A stretch of 64,000 bases of DNA. Source: Chryseobacterium sp. OV279. GTDB lineage: Bacteria; Bacteroidota; Bacteroidia; Flavobacteriales; Weeksellaceae. Below are positions 18,108 to 26,541 of the stretch, one piece after another. The number at the start of each line of letters is the position of its first letter. Position 1 is the stretch's first letter. The notes beneath the pieces are model-generated. The model did no database searches, had not been told where the DNA came from, and saw only the letters and a list, made by a program, of their open reading frames with translations. The position numbers and the translations under genes are program-made. Where the stretch lies: the NCBI RefSeq assembly GCF_900128945.1, contig NZ_FQUD01000001.1, forward strand, positions 620,001 through 684,000, given 5' to 3'.

Positions 18108-18605
18108 ATGAATGAACAAAGAGATATAAAGTACAATATAGAAGGTGAAAAACCCTCAAAAGGCTATCAAATTGTGAGGGTGAGAAATACAGCTAATGCA
18201 AAAGAAGTTTTAGATAATTTTAAAAATGCAGTTCTGACATTTTTAAAGAGTAAAAATATTCATTATCAAGATCCGAAATGGGAGGAACTTCTTCCACAAG
18301 GAATTGTAAATAAAATCAAACAGCTAAATGATGATGACAAAAAATATGATGAATTATTAAAAGACGTGGATTTGTCAATTTATAATTTACAGTATATGAA
18401 AAAGTGGGAATGGTTCAGTTCTGTGGAAATAGAAAACGGCTTTGATATTTTTGTAAAAGGAAATTTTAACGGTTGGAAGTTTATCAACTTTATCCACTGC
18501 CAGAATGTTCCATTAGACAACATCAGGATCATAGATGCAGATAAAGAAGAAATTTATGAATTAGAAACCATCAAAGATTATACAACCTATAAAATTTTGA
18601 AATAA
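18108..18605 (+). CDS. Putative immunity protein, copy 2
   Basis: A paralogue of the preceding gene with the same length (165 residues) and about 79% identity by hand count. Differences cluster in the N-terminal 30 residues and at scattered surface-like positions, while the last 45 residues are nearly invariant. At DNA level 18489-18559 differs from 17975-18045 at one base, which suggests recent duplication or gene conversion at the 3' end. The gene ends 34 bp before the right 39-bp repeat, which provides its terminator. Tandem immunity copies with diverged faces often protect against variant toxins; that is inference here. Confidence 0.7.
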   Translation: MNEQRDIKYNIEGEKPSKGYQIVRVRNTANAKEVLDNFKNAVLTFLKSKNIHYQDPKWEELLPQGIVNKIKQLNDDDKKYDELLKDVDLSIYNLQYMKKWEWFSSVEIENGFDIFVKGNFNGWKFINFIHCQNVPLDNIRIIDADKEEIYELETIKDYTTYKILK

Positions 18606-18639
18606 TAAAGTCAAGCTACTCATGAGTAGAATATCAATC

Positions 18640-18678
18640 TGATAAAAGAAAAACCGCAGATCAGTCTGCGGTTTTTTT
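18640..18678. repeat. 39-bp direct repeat, right copy; bidirectional terminator
   Basis: Second identical copy of the repeat at 15215-15253. It terminates the immunity genes and, read on the other strand, the convergent DUF3109 gene that ends at 18685. The copy therefore occupies exactly the convergent position that the M16 terminator would hold if the cassette were absent. Confidence 0.9.
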
Positions 18679-18684
18679 ATTGGT

Positions 18685-19269
18685 TTAAGAGCCATAGGCT
18701 TTTTTCCATTCATCGGCAGCTTCACTAAGAACACCGTAAAACGCTTCACCGTATTTTCTGGTGAGAGGCGTTTTCAGGAATTTATAAATAGGAACCTGCA
18801 GTTCTTTTCCTAAAGCGCAAGCATCACTGCATACACTCCATTCGTGGTAGTTCAGGGCTGTGAACGTAGAATATTCTGTAACACGGATCGGGTAGAGGTG
18901 GCAGGAAATCGGTTTTTGCCAGTCTATAGCACCGTCTTCATACGCTTTTTCAATACCGCACTTCGTGATTCCTCTTTCATCAAAAGTTACATAAGCACAT
19001 TCGCGGTCTTCTACCATAGGGGTTACATACATTCCGTCCTCCGGATCTGTAGTCCATGTTCCCTGTTCTTCAAGGGCTTTGATGCCTTCCTGGGTGAGAT
19101 AAGGCTTTATTTTATCAAGAATACTGTCTAAAATCTCAAGTTCATCCTTATCCAGGGGAGCGCCTACATCTCCTTCCACACAGCATGCACCTTTACATTT
19201 CGTAAGGTTGCAAACAAATTCTTCGGAAAATATATCCTCTGAAATCAATTTATCGTCTATCTGAATCAT
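18685..19269 (-). CDS. DUF3109 family protein (Cys-rich, possible metal-binding)
   Basis: A 194-residue cytosolic protein with the DUF3109 pattern: CNLTKCKGACCVEGD near residue 20, then DRECAYV, GITKCGIE, ISCHLYPIR and a C-terminal CSDACALG. The eight to nine conserved cysteines suggest an iron-sulfur or zinc site, as in the related YkgJ group. The start at 19269 is immediately followed upstream by the DUF6427 gene (5-nt gap), so the two are co-transcribed. Biochemical function is unknown for the family. Confidence 0.85.
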   Translation of the reverse strand: MIQIDDKLISEDIFSEEFVCNLTKCKGACCVEGDVGAPLDKDELEILDSILDKIKPYLTQEGIKALEEQGTWTTDPEDGMYVTPMVEDRECAYVTFDERGITKCGIEKAYEDGAIDWQKPISCHLYPIRVTEYSTFTALNYHEWSVCSDACALGKELQVPIYKFLKTPLTRKYGEAFYGVLSEAADEWKKAYGS

Positions 19270-19274
19270 AATCT

Positions 19275-20180
19275 TTAAAATAAATCAAAATACGTACCTG
19301 CTTTAAAAGCAATCAAACTTATAATGATAAGCCATAAGCTTACCTCCTGCATCCAGTATTTAGGCAAGAATCTCATCATCCTGCTCAGGATAATGCTCGA
19401 CGGAAATGCCAGTAGCAGTAAATACTCATAATTTTTATTCATGTACAGAATAATAGTCACCAGCTGAGCCAGTGAGAAAACAAGCAGAAAGGTATACTTA
19501 TATCTGCTTATCGGGCTTTTCTTGTTATAGTTTGTGAAGTGGTCGTATACCGCATAAATAAGCATCAGTAAAATAGGAATCAGTGGAAAAAGATCCGTAT
19601 AATCCGTCATCGGTTTCATTTTTCCGAACGGGAAATAATCTATATTCCACGTCGTAAAACTGAAAAAGAACATGAGGGAGAAATAACTGAATGCAATTAA
19701 TATAGTTCCTAAGAGAAATCTGAAGAGATTTAAGCTTATTTTTTGAGAAGTAGCGATCACGTGAACAATCACGAAAAGGGCCATAGGCCAGGTGGTGGGA
19801 AGGAAAATAAAATTCAGAGCAACGATGGCTCCTACCAGAACATACGACTTCTTTCTGATGTCTTCATCCGCACTGGTGAGGAGCAGAAGCAGAAAAGAAT
19901 TGGTAAGCAGCGAAACGGCAATTCCGATGTCCAGATTTCCCGGATAAAGTCCAAAAATAAAAAATGTATATAAGAATAACGGCAGATGCGTCTGATAATT
20001 AAGCGCAATGCTGTGAAAACAAAAATATCCCAAAGCAATTCCCAGGAAAGTTACCCCGGCAATAATCGCTTCATATGTGTTGAAATTCAGTATGTTAAAT
20101 ATTATAACTACTAATAGAAGAAAACCAATATAAACAGGAATTGAAAAAATATTGCTTTCTTTTGAAAGTAATTTAAACAT
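19275..20180 (-). CDS. DUF6427-like polytopic membrane protein
   Basis: A 301-residue very hydrophobic protein with about eight to ten membrane segments and short loops, for example LLLVVIIFNILNF near the start and SLWLIIISLIAFKAG at the end. In Flavobacteriia a family of this size and hydropathy (DUF6427) is found beside a small one-helix protein and DUF3109, which matches this neighbourhood, including the divergent small gene at 20223. The family name is from memory of gene order and hydropathy, not a search. Function is unknown. Confidence 0.65.
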   Translation of the reverse strand: MFKLLSKESNIFSIPVYIGFLLLVVIIFNILNFNTYEAIIAGVTFLGIALGYFCFHSIALNYQTHLPLFLYTFFIFGLYPGNLDIGIAVSLLTNSFLLLLLTSADEDIRKKSYVLVGAIVALNFIFLPTTWPMALFVIVHVIATSQKISLNLFRFLLGTILIAFSYFSLMFFFSFTTWNIDYFPFGKMKPMTDYTDLFPLIPILLMLIYAVYDHFTNYNKKSPISRYKYTFLLVFSLAQLVTIILYMNKNYEYLLLLAFPSSIILSRMMRFLPKYWMQEVSLWLIIISLIAFKAGTYFDLF

Positions 20181-20186
20181 TTTTTA

Positions 20187-20194
20187 TAAATTTG
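20187..20194 (+). promoter_or_regulatory. -7 element of small membrane protein gene
   Basis: TAAATTTG (TAnnTTTG) lies 28 nt before the ATG at 20223. A purine-rich AAAAAGGAAAA precedes the start codon. Confidence 0.5.
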
Positions 20195-20222
20195 TACAAA
20201 GTTAATTTAAAAAAGGAAAATA

Positions 20223-20456
20223 ATGACGTCTTTCTGGTTATTCTTAAGTAAAGTTTTCAAATTTACATTTGGTTTTTTTGAATCATTTGGAAATGTTTTA
20301 AACTGGATTTTATTTATCGTTTGCTGCGTACTGTTTACTTACTGGTGCTATGTATTGGTAGTAAAACTGGGTGGTGATAAAGATAAAGACTATTATTCTC
20401 CGACTGAGGGTAAGAACCCTTACTACGATCCAAAGATCTATAAAAAAGAAGGTTAA
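20223..20456 (+). CDS. Small single-helix membrane protein (DUF6341-like)
   Basis: A 77-residue protein with an amphipathic N-terminus (LFLSKVFKFTFGFFESFGNV), one clear membrane helix (about 27-50, WILFIVCCVLFTYWCYVLVV) and a hydrophilic tail ending in YYSPTEGKNPYYDPKIYKKEG-like charged residues. Its size and divergent position next to the DUF6427-like gene fit the DUF6341 small proteins of Flavobacteriia. It has its own promoter and terminator, so it is a real short gene. Function is unknown. Confidence 0.7.
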   Translation: MTSFWLFLSKVFKFTFGFFESFGNVLNWILFIVCCVLFTYWCYVLVVKLGGDKDKDYYSPTEGKNPYYDPKIYKKEG

Positions 20457-20474
20457 TTAATTGGTTATATAGTA

Positions 20475-20510
20475 AAAAACCGATCGGACTTAGGTCTGAT
20501 CGGTTTTTTT
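20475..20510 (+). terminator. Terminator of small membrane protein gene
   Basis: A stem built on AAAACCGATC/GATCGGTTTT is followed by T residues. The convergent uspA-like gene ends at 20536, so it may serve both strands. Confidence 0.8.
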
Positions 20511-20535
20511 ATTAACAGTTAAAATTTAATTCTTT

Positions 20536-20973
20536 CTAGTCGTGGATGGGAAGTACCAGTACCGGCACGGGTGAATCTTTTGTAAGCCCTTTCGTTAAGC
20601 TTCCTACAAAAACATCATAAATTCCACTTCTTCCGTGGGATCCCATAACGATATAATCTGCATTTTTAGCCTTGGCATAGTCCAGAATGGTATCTTTGGC
20701 GATTCCCTGTTTTAAAAGGTGTTCGCAGTCCACATCCTGTGCTATAATTCGCTGCTCAATCTTATTCAGCTGTACCAGTTCTTCTCTGATCTCGTTGGCT
20801 TCTACCTCAGGAAAATATTGATATCCCATATCACCGATAGCAAAACCAATATCCGATGGCGCTACGTGAATCAGAAAGATTCTGCCGTTTAACTGTTTTG
20901 CAAATTTTACGGCTCCGTCTACAAGCTGTTCTGTTTTGTCCCCAAAATCTACGGGTAGTACAATATTTATCAT
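20536..20973 (-). CDS. Universal stress protein (UspA family)
   Basis: A single-domain Usp of 145 residues. It begins MINIVLPVDFGDKTEQLV (the strand-Asp that contacts ATP in binding members) and carries the ATP-site motif GSHGRSGIYDVFVGSLT, which fits G-2x-G-9x-G(S/T), so nucleotide binding is likely. Typical role: stress or growth-arrest adaptation in the cytosol. It stands alone on the minus strand between a convergent terminator and the FAH gene. Confidence 0.9.
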   Translation of the reverse strand: MINIVLPVDFGDKTEQLVDGAVKFAKQLNGRIFLIHVAPSDIGFAIGDMGYQYFPEVEANEIREELVQLNKIEQRIIAQDVDCEHLLKQGIAKDTILDYAKAKNADYIVMGSHGRSGIYDVFVGSLTKGLTKDSPVPVLVLPIHD

Positions 20974-21033
20974 GACCTCTAATTTTGTTATTCTAAAGGT
21001 AAGAAAAAAATGCCAAAATTTTATGTTAAATAC

Positions 21034-21639
21034 TTATAATATTCGGATATCAAGAATTTTCTCATCTTTCAGATAAGCTTCCAGGACGTCGTTTTCATTT
21101 ACTTTCCCAACGCCTTTTGGTGTTCCTGTAAAAATAAGGTCACCCACTCTCAGGGTGAAATACTGGGAAGCAAAAGCAATGATATCATCAATACCGAAAA
21201 TCATATCTTTAGTATTGCCATCCTGAACCTTTTCTTTGTTTTGAAGAAGTGAAAACTGAAGTCCTTCCAAATCATAGTTTTCTTTATTGAAAAAGTTTCC
21301 TACCACTGCAGAACCGTCAAAACCTTTGGCAAGCTCCCATGGAAGGCCTTTGGATTTAAGCTCAGTCTGAAGATCTCTCGCCGTAAAATCTATTCCTAAG
21401 CTGATTTCCTCATAATGCTTGTGAGCCACTTCTTTCTGAATGTATTTCCCACCTTTTGAAATCTTGACAACCACTTCCAGCTCATAATGTACGTCATCTG
21501 AAAATTCAGGAATGTAAAAATCGTTTCCTTTCAAAACCGCTGTATCCGGTTTCATGAAAATAACCGGTTGTTCAGGAATTTCGTTTCCTAATTCTTTTGC
21601 ATGCTCGCTGTAGTTTCTTCCAATACAAATGATTTTCAT
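21034..21639 (-). CDS. Fumarylacetoacetate hydrolase family protein
   Basis: A 201-residue FAH-fold enzyme. Starting MKIICIGRNYSEHAKELGN, it has the metal-binding acidic cluster HYELEVVVK (Glu-x-Glu) near residue 53, ISLGIDFTARDLQ, KGFDGSAVVG, and the closing GDLIFTGTPKGVG. It is of the short one-domain type (YcgM/FAHD1-like), which acts as acylpyruvase or oxaloacetate decarboxylase, so tyrosine degradation is not implied. It shares the minus-strand direction with the following genes, but spacing (about 70 bp) leaves operon membership open. Confidence 0.9.
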   Translation of the reverse strand: MKIICIGRNYSEHAKELGNEIPEQPVIFMKPDTAVLKGNDFYIPEFSDDVHYELEVVVKISKGGKYIQKEVAHKHYEEISLGIDFTARDLQTELKSKGLPWELAKGFDGSAVVGNFFNKENYDLEGLQFSLLQNKEKVQDGNTKDMIFGIDDIIAFASQYFTLRVGDLIFTGTPKGVGKVNENDVLEAYLKDEKILDIRIL

Positions 21640-21706
21640 AATTCTTAATTATTGATGTTTTATGTGTAAAGATGAAGTAATCTCTAATTTTTTTAAATCT
21701 TAAATA

Positions 21707-22108
21707 CTATTGATGCGTAAACTCATTCCCACAATAGTAGCAGACAAACTTCTGACTGGACAGAATGGAGATTCCAAAGAAGCTCGTCGCTCTGTCGTCT
21801 CTGTAGATATGGTTTGAACCGCATTTCGGGCATACAAAATCAAATGCCGGATCCTTGATGGTATGTTCTACCTCCAGTGAATACGCCTCATTGTCATTAT
21901 AATCCTGCAGAATCTGTTTCGCCTTTTCCAGATCATCTTCAAAAACCTGCAGCTGAATGCCGCCAACAGCCTGTGAAAGCAGCCAGTCAGACTGGATCAG
22001 CTGTTCGTTCGCAATGAAACCGTTCACCCCGTTTTCGGCAAGGATCTGTTTGTCCCTGTTAGCTTCAAGGGCGGTTTCGTAAAATTTAAAACGGACAAGA
22101 TCTGACAT
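21707..22108 (-). CDS. DUF2007 / zinc-ribbon protein
   Basis: A 133-residue protein with an N-terminal DUF2007-type ferredoxin-like domain (about 1-75, VRFKFYETALEANRDKQILAENGV) that resembles PII signal-protein folds, and a C-terminal zinc ribbon (about 90-131) with CPKCGSNHI and CYYCGNEF. The stop of the upstream exonuclease gene lies 3 nt before its start, so they form an operon. Function is unknown; protein-protein sensing is a guess. Confidence 0.8.
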   Translation of the reverse strand: MSDLVRFKFYETALEANRDKQILAENGVNGFIANEQLIQSDWLLSQAVGGIQLQVFEDDLEKAKQILQDYNDNEAYSLEVEHTIKDPAFDFVCPKCGSNHIYRDDRATSFFGISILSSQKFVCYYCGNEFTHQ

Positions 22109-22111
22109 GTA

Positions 22112-22876
22112 TTAAAATTTGCTTGACAGTTGAATTTTGGTGAAGACTTTCTTCGTGTACAGCGGGAAATCCGCATTCTGAAGCCATCCGTAATAGCCTA
22201 AATCCTTCTGGAATACAGCTTTTACCACCTGACCTTTATATTTTCCGAAGTTGAAAACAGCTTCCGTTTTATCATTGTATCCGATGAATCCTGCAAGATC
22301 AGCGTTCTTATTATGGAAGGTGAATTCACTTAAAGGAGCAATTTCATTCGGGATATCATCATATTTTCCGACCTGTGCATCCAGTACCTCGAAAGTCGCC
22401 ATTACATCAGCTTCTGCAGAGTGGGCGTTTTCCAGAACTTTTCCACAGTAGAACTGATAGGCAGCTCCCAGGTTTCTCGGTTCTTTTTTATGGAAAATAG
22501 TCTGTGCATCTACCAGTCTGAATTTACTTAAATCAAAATCAATTTCCACTCTCAAAAGTTCTTCAGCCAAAAGAGGAACATCAAAACGGTTGGAATTAAA
22601 TCCTCCCAAATCGCTTCCTGCAAGCATTTCCATCACCTTTGGAGCGATATCTCTGAATGTTGGAGCATCTTTTACATCTGCATCATAAATTCCATGGATT
22701 AAACTGGATTCGTTAGGAATCGGCATTTCCGGGTTTACACGCCAGGTTTTGCTTTGTCTGGAAGCATCCGGGTTTACTTTTAAAATGCAGATTTCTACGA
22801 TTTTGTCTTTTCCGATATTCGTTCCTGTCGTTTCAAGGTCAAAAACACAAAGGGGTTTATGGAGTTTTAAATTCAT
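22112..22876 (-). CDS. DnaQ-like 3'-5' exonuclease with DUF3820-type C-terminal domain
   Basis: A DEDDh exonuclease of 254 residues when begun at the ATG at 22876 (MNLKLHKPLCVFDLETTG). An upstream in-frame ATG at 22954 would add 26 residues read from a non-coding repeat and is rejected. Motifs: ExoI FDLETTG, ExoII around GGFNSNRFDVPLL, ExoIII HSAEADV. The last 60 residues (FNFGKYKGQVV...GYYGWLQNADF) match DUF3820, a short domain found in bacterial exonucleases. It probably acts in DNA repair or proofreading; the exact substrate is unknown. It is co-transcribed with the DUF2007 gene. Confidence 0.88.
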   Translation of the reverse strand: MNLKLHKPLCVFDLETTGTNIGKDKIVEICILKVNPDASRQSKTWRVNPEMPIPNESSLIHGIYDADVKDAPTFRDIAPKVMEMLAGSDLGGFNSNRFDVPLLAEELLRVEIDFDLSKFRLVDAQTIFHKKEPRNLGAAYQFYCGKVLENAHSAEADVMATFEVLDAQVGKYDDIPNEIAPLSEFTFHNKNADLAGFIGYNDKTEAVFNFGKYKGQVVKAVFQKDLGYYGWLQNADFPLYTKKVFTKIQLSSKF

Positions 22877-22914
22877 TTCTTTAATTTGAAAATAGGTTAA
22901 TTTAATAATGTGCT

Positions 22915-22982
22915 GATTTAGTGATATGTTGATTCGGTGATTAAAGTCTGACATCTGATGTCTGATATCTGACGTCTAACAT
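22915..22982. repeat. Family A intergenic repeat
   Basis: TGTTGATTCGGTGATT is followed by alternating phrases of the form CTGACATCTGATGTCTGA and ATATCTGACGTCTAACATC that run up to the pssA stop codon. The same phrases appear at 5518-5565, 6455-6505, 63300-63330 and 63385-63425. Confidence 0.6.
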
Positions 22983-23696
22983 CTATCCCAACTGTCTCTG
23001 AAAAACCAGCGATACTAATATATAATAAATAACAAGCATAGGAATCCCTACAATCTGAAATATAATCAGAATAGCAATTCCGCCGACTAATAAAATAACT
23101 TTCGGGTAATTGTCCTGCAGCGTTTTCGATTTGAATTTCATCGCCATCATCTTGATCGGGCTGATCAGAAGACATGATGTGATAACCGTCAATACAATCA
23201 AAAGCAATGAATTGTCAAATAGGAATCCAAAAGCTCCGGTTTCTTTGAAGGCATAATACAGTCCAAACAGCAATACCGTATTGGTAGGCGTATTCAGTCC
23301 TTTGAAATAATAACGCTGCTCCTCATCAAGATTAAAAATAGCCAATCTAAGGCATGAGAAAATGGTCGCGAGAAGACCGATATAACTGATGTCAAAAGGA
23401 AGATGCAATCCTAAAATTTCATTTCCGAACGGTTCCAGAGCTTTATACATCGTAAGACCGGGGATCAGTCCGAAACTCACCATATCCGCCAGAGAGTCCA
23501 GCTGAAGTCCCAGATTGGAGTTTGATTTTACAGCGCGGGCGACAAACCCGTCAAAGAAATCGAAAATGCAAGAAAGAATCATACAGATGGCCGTAGTCTG
23601 GTAATCGCCCAGAATAAGATGTATCGCACCTACACAGCCTGCAAATAAATTGGCAAGGGTCAATAAATTCGCAAGATTATTTTTTATGAAATTCAT
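22983..23696 (-). CDS. pssA: CDP-diacylglycerol-serine O-phosphatidyltransferase
   Basis: CDP-alcohol phosphatidyltransferase of 237 residues with six or more membrane helices. The catalytic motif is intact: DGFVARAVKSNSNLGLQLDSLAD fits D-G-x2-A-R-x8-G-x3-D-x3-D (near residues 48-70). Length and the N-terminal NLLTLANLFAGCVGA phrase match the PssA subfamily of Bacteroidota, which makes phosphatidylserine, the precursor of phosphatidylethanolamine. It diverges from the sulfatase gene. The residues of the catalytic motif make the family certain; serine as acceptor is likely rather than proven. Confidence 0.88.
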   Translation of the reverse strand: MNFIKNNLANLLTLANLFAGCVGAIHLILGDYQTTAICMILSCIFDFFDGFVARAVKSNSNLGLQLDSLADMVSFGLIPGLTMYKALEPFGNEILGLHLPFDISYIGLLATIFSCLRLAIFNLDEEQRYYFKGLNTPTNTVLLFGLYYAFKETGAFGFLFDNSLLLIVLTVITSCLLISPIKMMAMKFKSKTLQDNYPKVILLVGGIAILIIFQIVGIPMLVIYYILVSLVFQRQLG

Positions 23697-23773
23697 ATCA
23701 ACAAAAATACAGTTTTTCCAAATTTTATACCGAAATATTATGAAGGAAAAAATACATTAATCGGTTTTTGATG

Positions 23774-23781
23774 TAAATTTG
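23774..23781 (+). promoter_or_regulatory. -7 element 4 nt before start codon
   Basis: TAAATTTG (TAnnTTTG) with four bases to the ATG at 23786, which implies a leaderless transcript. Confidence 0.55.
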
Positions 23782-23785
23782 CCGA

Positions 23786-25714
23786 ATGAAATTTTTTAAA
23801 GAATTTAGAAAACAGGAAGTTCTGGCGCTTTTGTACCGGATTTTCTTAGCATACGTTTTTTATCAGATTGCCCGGCTTTTGTTTTGGTATTTCAATAAAG
23901 AACTCATCAAAGTGGACTCTGTTTCAGATTATTTCAACCTCGCGTTTCACGGGACGGCCTTTGATACCACGGCTATTTTATATGTGAATGCTTTGTTTAT
24001 TCTGTTAAGCCTTGTTCCCATTGTCATCAATACCAAGAAAGGCTATCAGGCTGTTTTGTTCTGGCTGTATTTTATCACCAATGGTATTGCTTATGCGATG
24101 AATTTCGGGGATTTTATCTACTATAAATTTTCACAGGCAAGACTGACATCTACCGCCATGGAGGTGGCAAAACACGAATCCAATGTCTTTAAAGTATTCA
24201 CGGTTTCCGTAGGGCAGCATCCATTTGTTCTGATATGGTTTGTCGTGTTAATGGCACTTTGGGTTTTCCTTTACAAAAAGGTGAAGGTGACAGAGCAGAA
24301 GCCTTTAAAACTTATTCCATACTTTATATGGTCGGTACTGGTTCTTTGCGGGACCGCTGTTTTGGTAGTGGGAGGAATCCGTGGTGATTTCAAACACAGC
24401 ACAAGACCCATCAATTTGGTGGATGCCAACCGTTTTGTAGTCAATCCGCTTCAGGGAAATATTGTGTTGAACAGTACATTTTCGTTTTTCAGAACATTAG
24501 GAACCAATAATTTTAAAGAAGTTCATTTTGTAGACGAAAAATTCATTGCAGACAATGTTCAGCCTTATAAAATATATGACAGGAAAGTAGAAAACCGTCC
24601 CAATATTGTCATTTTTATTGTTGAATCTTTTGGCAGAGAATACTCAGGAGCTTTTAATAAAGATAAAAATATCAACGGCTACGTTTCCTATACGCCTTTT
24701 ATAGACAGTCTTGCGGGACAGAGTTTGATTTTTCCTAATATGTTTGCTAATGGTAGACAGTCTATCCACGGCATGAGCAGCGTATTGGCGGGAATTCCAA
24801 GTCTTACAGATGCGTTTACAAGCTCGCCGTATTCCAATCAGAAAATTCAGTCTATTGTTTCAGTTTGTAATGATCTGGGCTATGATACCTCTTTCTACCA
24901 CGGAGCTCCTAACGGATCGATGGGCTTTCTCGGATTTGGAAATATCTTAGGATTTAAGCATTATTTCGGGAAGAATGAATACAATCATGATGAAGATTTC
25001 GACGGAATGTGGGCTATTTGGGATGAACCATTTCTTCAGTATTTTGCAAAGAATGTAGGAAAGAAGCAGCCTTTTATGACGACGGTGTTCACAGCTTCGT
25101 CTCACCATCCGTTTAAAATCCCTGAAAAATATAAAGGGAAATTTAAAAAAGGAACCATAGAAATGCATGAGCCGATCCAATACACGGATTACTCTATTAA
25201 AAAATATTTTGAAACCGCGAAAAAAGAACCTTGGTTCAATAATACCATTTTCGTGTTCACAGGAGATCATACCAACCAGATCGCTTACGGCGAATATGAA
25301 AAAGCGATGAACCGTTTTGCCGTTCCGCTGATCTTCTATTCTCCAAATCAGGAATACAATCTGAAAGGCGTAAATCCTGAAACCGCTCAGCAAATCGATA
25401 TTTATCCTACACTGGCTGATCTTATCGGATACAACAAACAGATCAGAAGCTGGGGAAGAAGCCTCGTGAGTGATAAAAAATACCCTTCTATTGTAGTGAA
25501 TTCTGACGGAAGTTCAGAACAGTTCATCATCGGGAATCATATGTACCGCTTCGATGGAAAGCAGATCACAGGGATATACGATAAAAATGACCTCGGTTTT
25601 GAAAAGAACCTGATGGGCCAGTTGAAAACCCCGGAAACAGAAAAAGAAATGCAGACGGCTAAAGCCTGGTTCCAGGATTATATGGACAGGGTGATCAACA
25701 GGAAACTGAAATAA
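23786..25714 (+). CDS. LTA-synthase-like membrane sulfatase
   Basis: A 642-residue membrane enzyme: about five N-terminal helices (1-205) followed by an extracytoplasmic sulfatase/alkaline-phosphatase-fold domain (about 255-600). Metal and nucleophile motifs are present: IVIFIVESFGREYSG, NGRQSIHGMSSVLAG (putative Ser nucleophile in place of the Thr of LtaS) and FTGDHTNQ. Gram-negative members transfer phosphoglycerol- or phosphoethanolamine-like groups to glycans or lipids, so envelope modification is the likely role; teichoic acid is not expected here. The gene has its own promoter directly at the start codon and is followed by a repeat. Confidence 0.85.
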   Translation: MKFFKEFRKQEVLALLYRIFLAYVFYQIARLLFWYFNKELIKVDSVSDYFNLAFHGTAFDTTAILYVNALFILLSLVPIVINTKKGYQAVLFWLYFITNGIAYAMNFGDFIYYKFSQARLTSTAMEVAKHESNVFKVFTVSVGQHPFVLIWFVVLMALWVFLYKKVKVTEQKPLKLIPYFIWSVLVLCGTAVLVVGGIRGDFKHSTRPINLVDANRFVVNPLQGNIVLNSTFSFFRTLGTNNFKEVHFVDEKFIADNVQPYKIYDRKVENRPNIVIFIVESFGREYSGAFNKDKNINGYVSYTPFIDSLAGQSLIFPNMFANGRQSIHGMSSVLAGIPSLTDAFTSSPYSNQKIQSIVSVCNDLGYDTSFYHGAPNGSMGFLGFGNILGFKHYFGKNEYNHDEDFDGMWAIWDEPFLQYFAKNVGKKQPFMTTVFTASSHHPFKIPEKYKGKFKKGTIEMHEPIQYTDYSIKKYFETAKKEPWFNNTIFVFTGDHTNQIAYGEYEKAMNRFAVPLIFYSPNQEYNLKGVNPETAQQIDIYPTLADLIGYNKQIRSWGRSLVSDKKYPSIVVNSDGSSEQFIIGNHMYRFDGKQITGIYDKNDLGFEKNLMGQLKTPETEKEMQTAKAWFQDYMDRVINRKLK

Positions 25715-25825
25715 GTTTGAGAGTGGGAGCGTTTTAGGGTTTTAGAGTTGAGTTGCTGGTTGATCGTTGCTGGTTCGCATCCCGCATCGCGAAACCCGAA
25801 ACTTGCAACCCGGAACTTTGGCCTA
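25713..25825. repeat. Family B intergenic repeat
   Basis: GAGAGTGGGAGCGTTTTAGG, TTGCTGGTTGATCGTTGC and CCCGCATCGCGAAACCCG repeat, with changes, the phrases at 5380-5475; the block starts at the sulfatase stop codon. Confidence 0.6.
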
Positions 25826-25933
25826 TCATATGCTTTGTATAATAAAAGTTTTTGCCTGTTTAAAATTTAATTTATACTTTTAGCAATAGATACATAACAA
25901 AAAACGTATATCGGAATTAAAACTATAAGAAAT

Positions 25934-26353
25934 ATGAAAAAATTATTATTAACATTCGTACTCTCTCTGTTTGGCGTATTATCGTTTGCACAGATTGAAG
26001 GGAAATGGAAGACTATAGATGATGAAACGAAGCAAGCTAAATCTGTGGTAGAAATCTTTAAAAAGTCAGACGGAAAGTATTACGGAAAAGTTTCCCAGTT
26101 GCTTATAAAGCCTGCAGATCCAAATTGCACGGGATGTAAAGATGACAGAAAAGGAAAACCAATCTTAGGCATGGAAATCATCAGAGGTCTTAAAAAAGAT
26201 GGAGATGAATTTACAGGAGGAACTATTACAGACCCTAAATCAGGTAAGACGTATAAGTGTACCATCACAAAAAGTGGTGATAAACTGAATGTAAGGGGAT
26301 ATATGGGAGTTTCTGTATTCGGAAGAACTCAGACCTGGGATAAAGTAAACTAA
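25934..26353 (+). CDS. DUF2147 secreted protein
   Basis: A 139-residue exported protein: signal peptide (1-19, ending SFAQ) and a DUF2147 domain beginning IEGKWKTIDDETKQAKSVVEI. It has the family's CTGCKDD pair, GMEIIRGLKKDGDEFTGG and the closing GRTQTWDKV. DUF2147 proteins are small lipocalin-like beta-barrels in the periplasm of unknown ligand. A variant -7 box (TACTTTTA) lies about 53 bp upstream. Single-gene unit with a terminator behind it. Confidence 0.88.
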   Translation: MKKLLLTFVLSLFGVLSFAQIEGKWKTIDDETKQAKSVVEIFKKSDGKYYGKVSQLLIKPADPNCTGCKDDRKGKPILGMEIIRGLKKDGDEFTGGTITDPKSGKTYKCTITKSGDKLNVRGYMGVSVFGRTQTWDKVN

Positions 26354-26376
26354 TCAGGTTTAAATAAAATGATAAG

Positions 26377-26412
26377 ACGGCATTTCAGCAATGAGATGCC
26401 GTTTTTTGTTAT
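26377..26412 (+). terminator. Terminator of DUF2147 gene; left copy of a short repeat
   Basis: Stem ACGGCAT/ATGCCGT is followed by six T. The segment CAATGAGATGCC(G)TTTTTTGTTAT (26389-26412) recurs at 26547-26569. Confidence 0.75.
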
Positions 26413-26541
26413 ATGCTGATTATTTTTACAGGAATTTGGTAAAGAACTTACGGTAAAATCCTGTCCGATCTCAGAAAAAACTACAGAGAACTGAGCCAGT
26501 CGGAAGAAAAAGCTTTTTAATTCAATAGATATTAAAGCTTC

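Noticed and set aside
15215..18678. Attachment sites of an integrative element
   Set aside because: The repeats are terminators, there is no integrase or tRNA target, and the cassette is only 3.4 kb; insertion by another route is more likely.
22877..22954. N-terminal extension of the DnaQ-like exonuclease
   Set aside because: It runs through a family A repeat and lacks similarity to exonucleases; the ATG at 22876 starts directly before the catalytic domain.
26440..26520. Short open tail resembling an XRE-type HTH
   Set aside because: Twenty-odd codons with no start codon and a stop just upstream; at most a relic, not listed as a gene.
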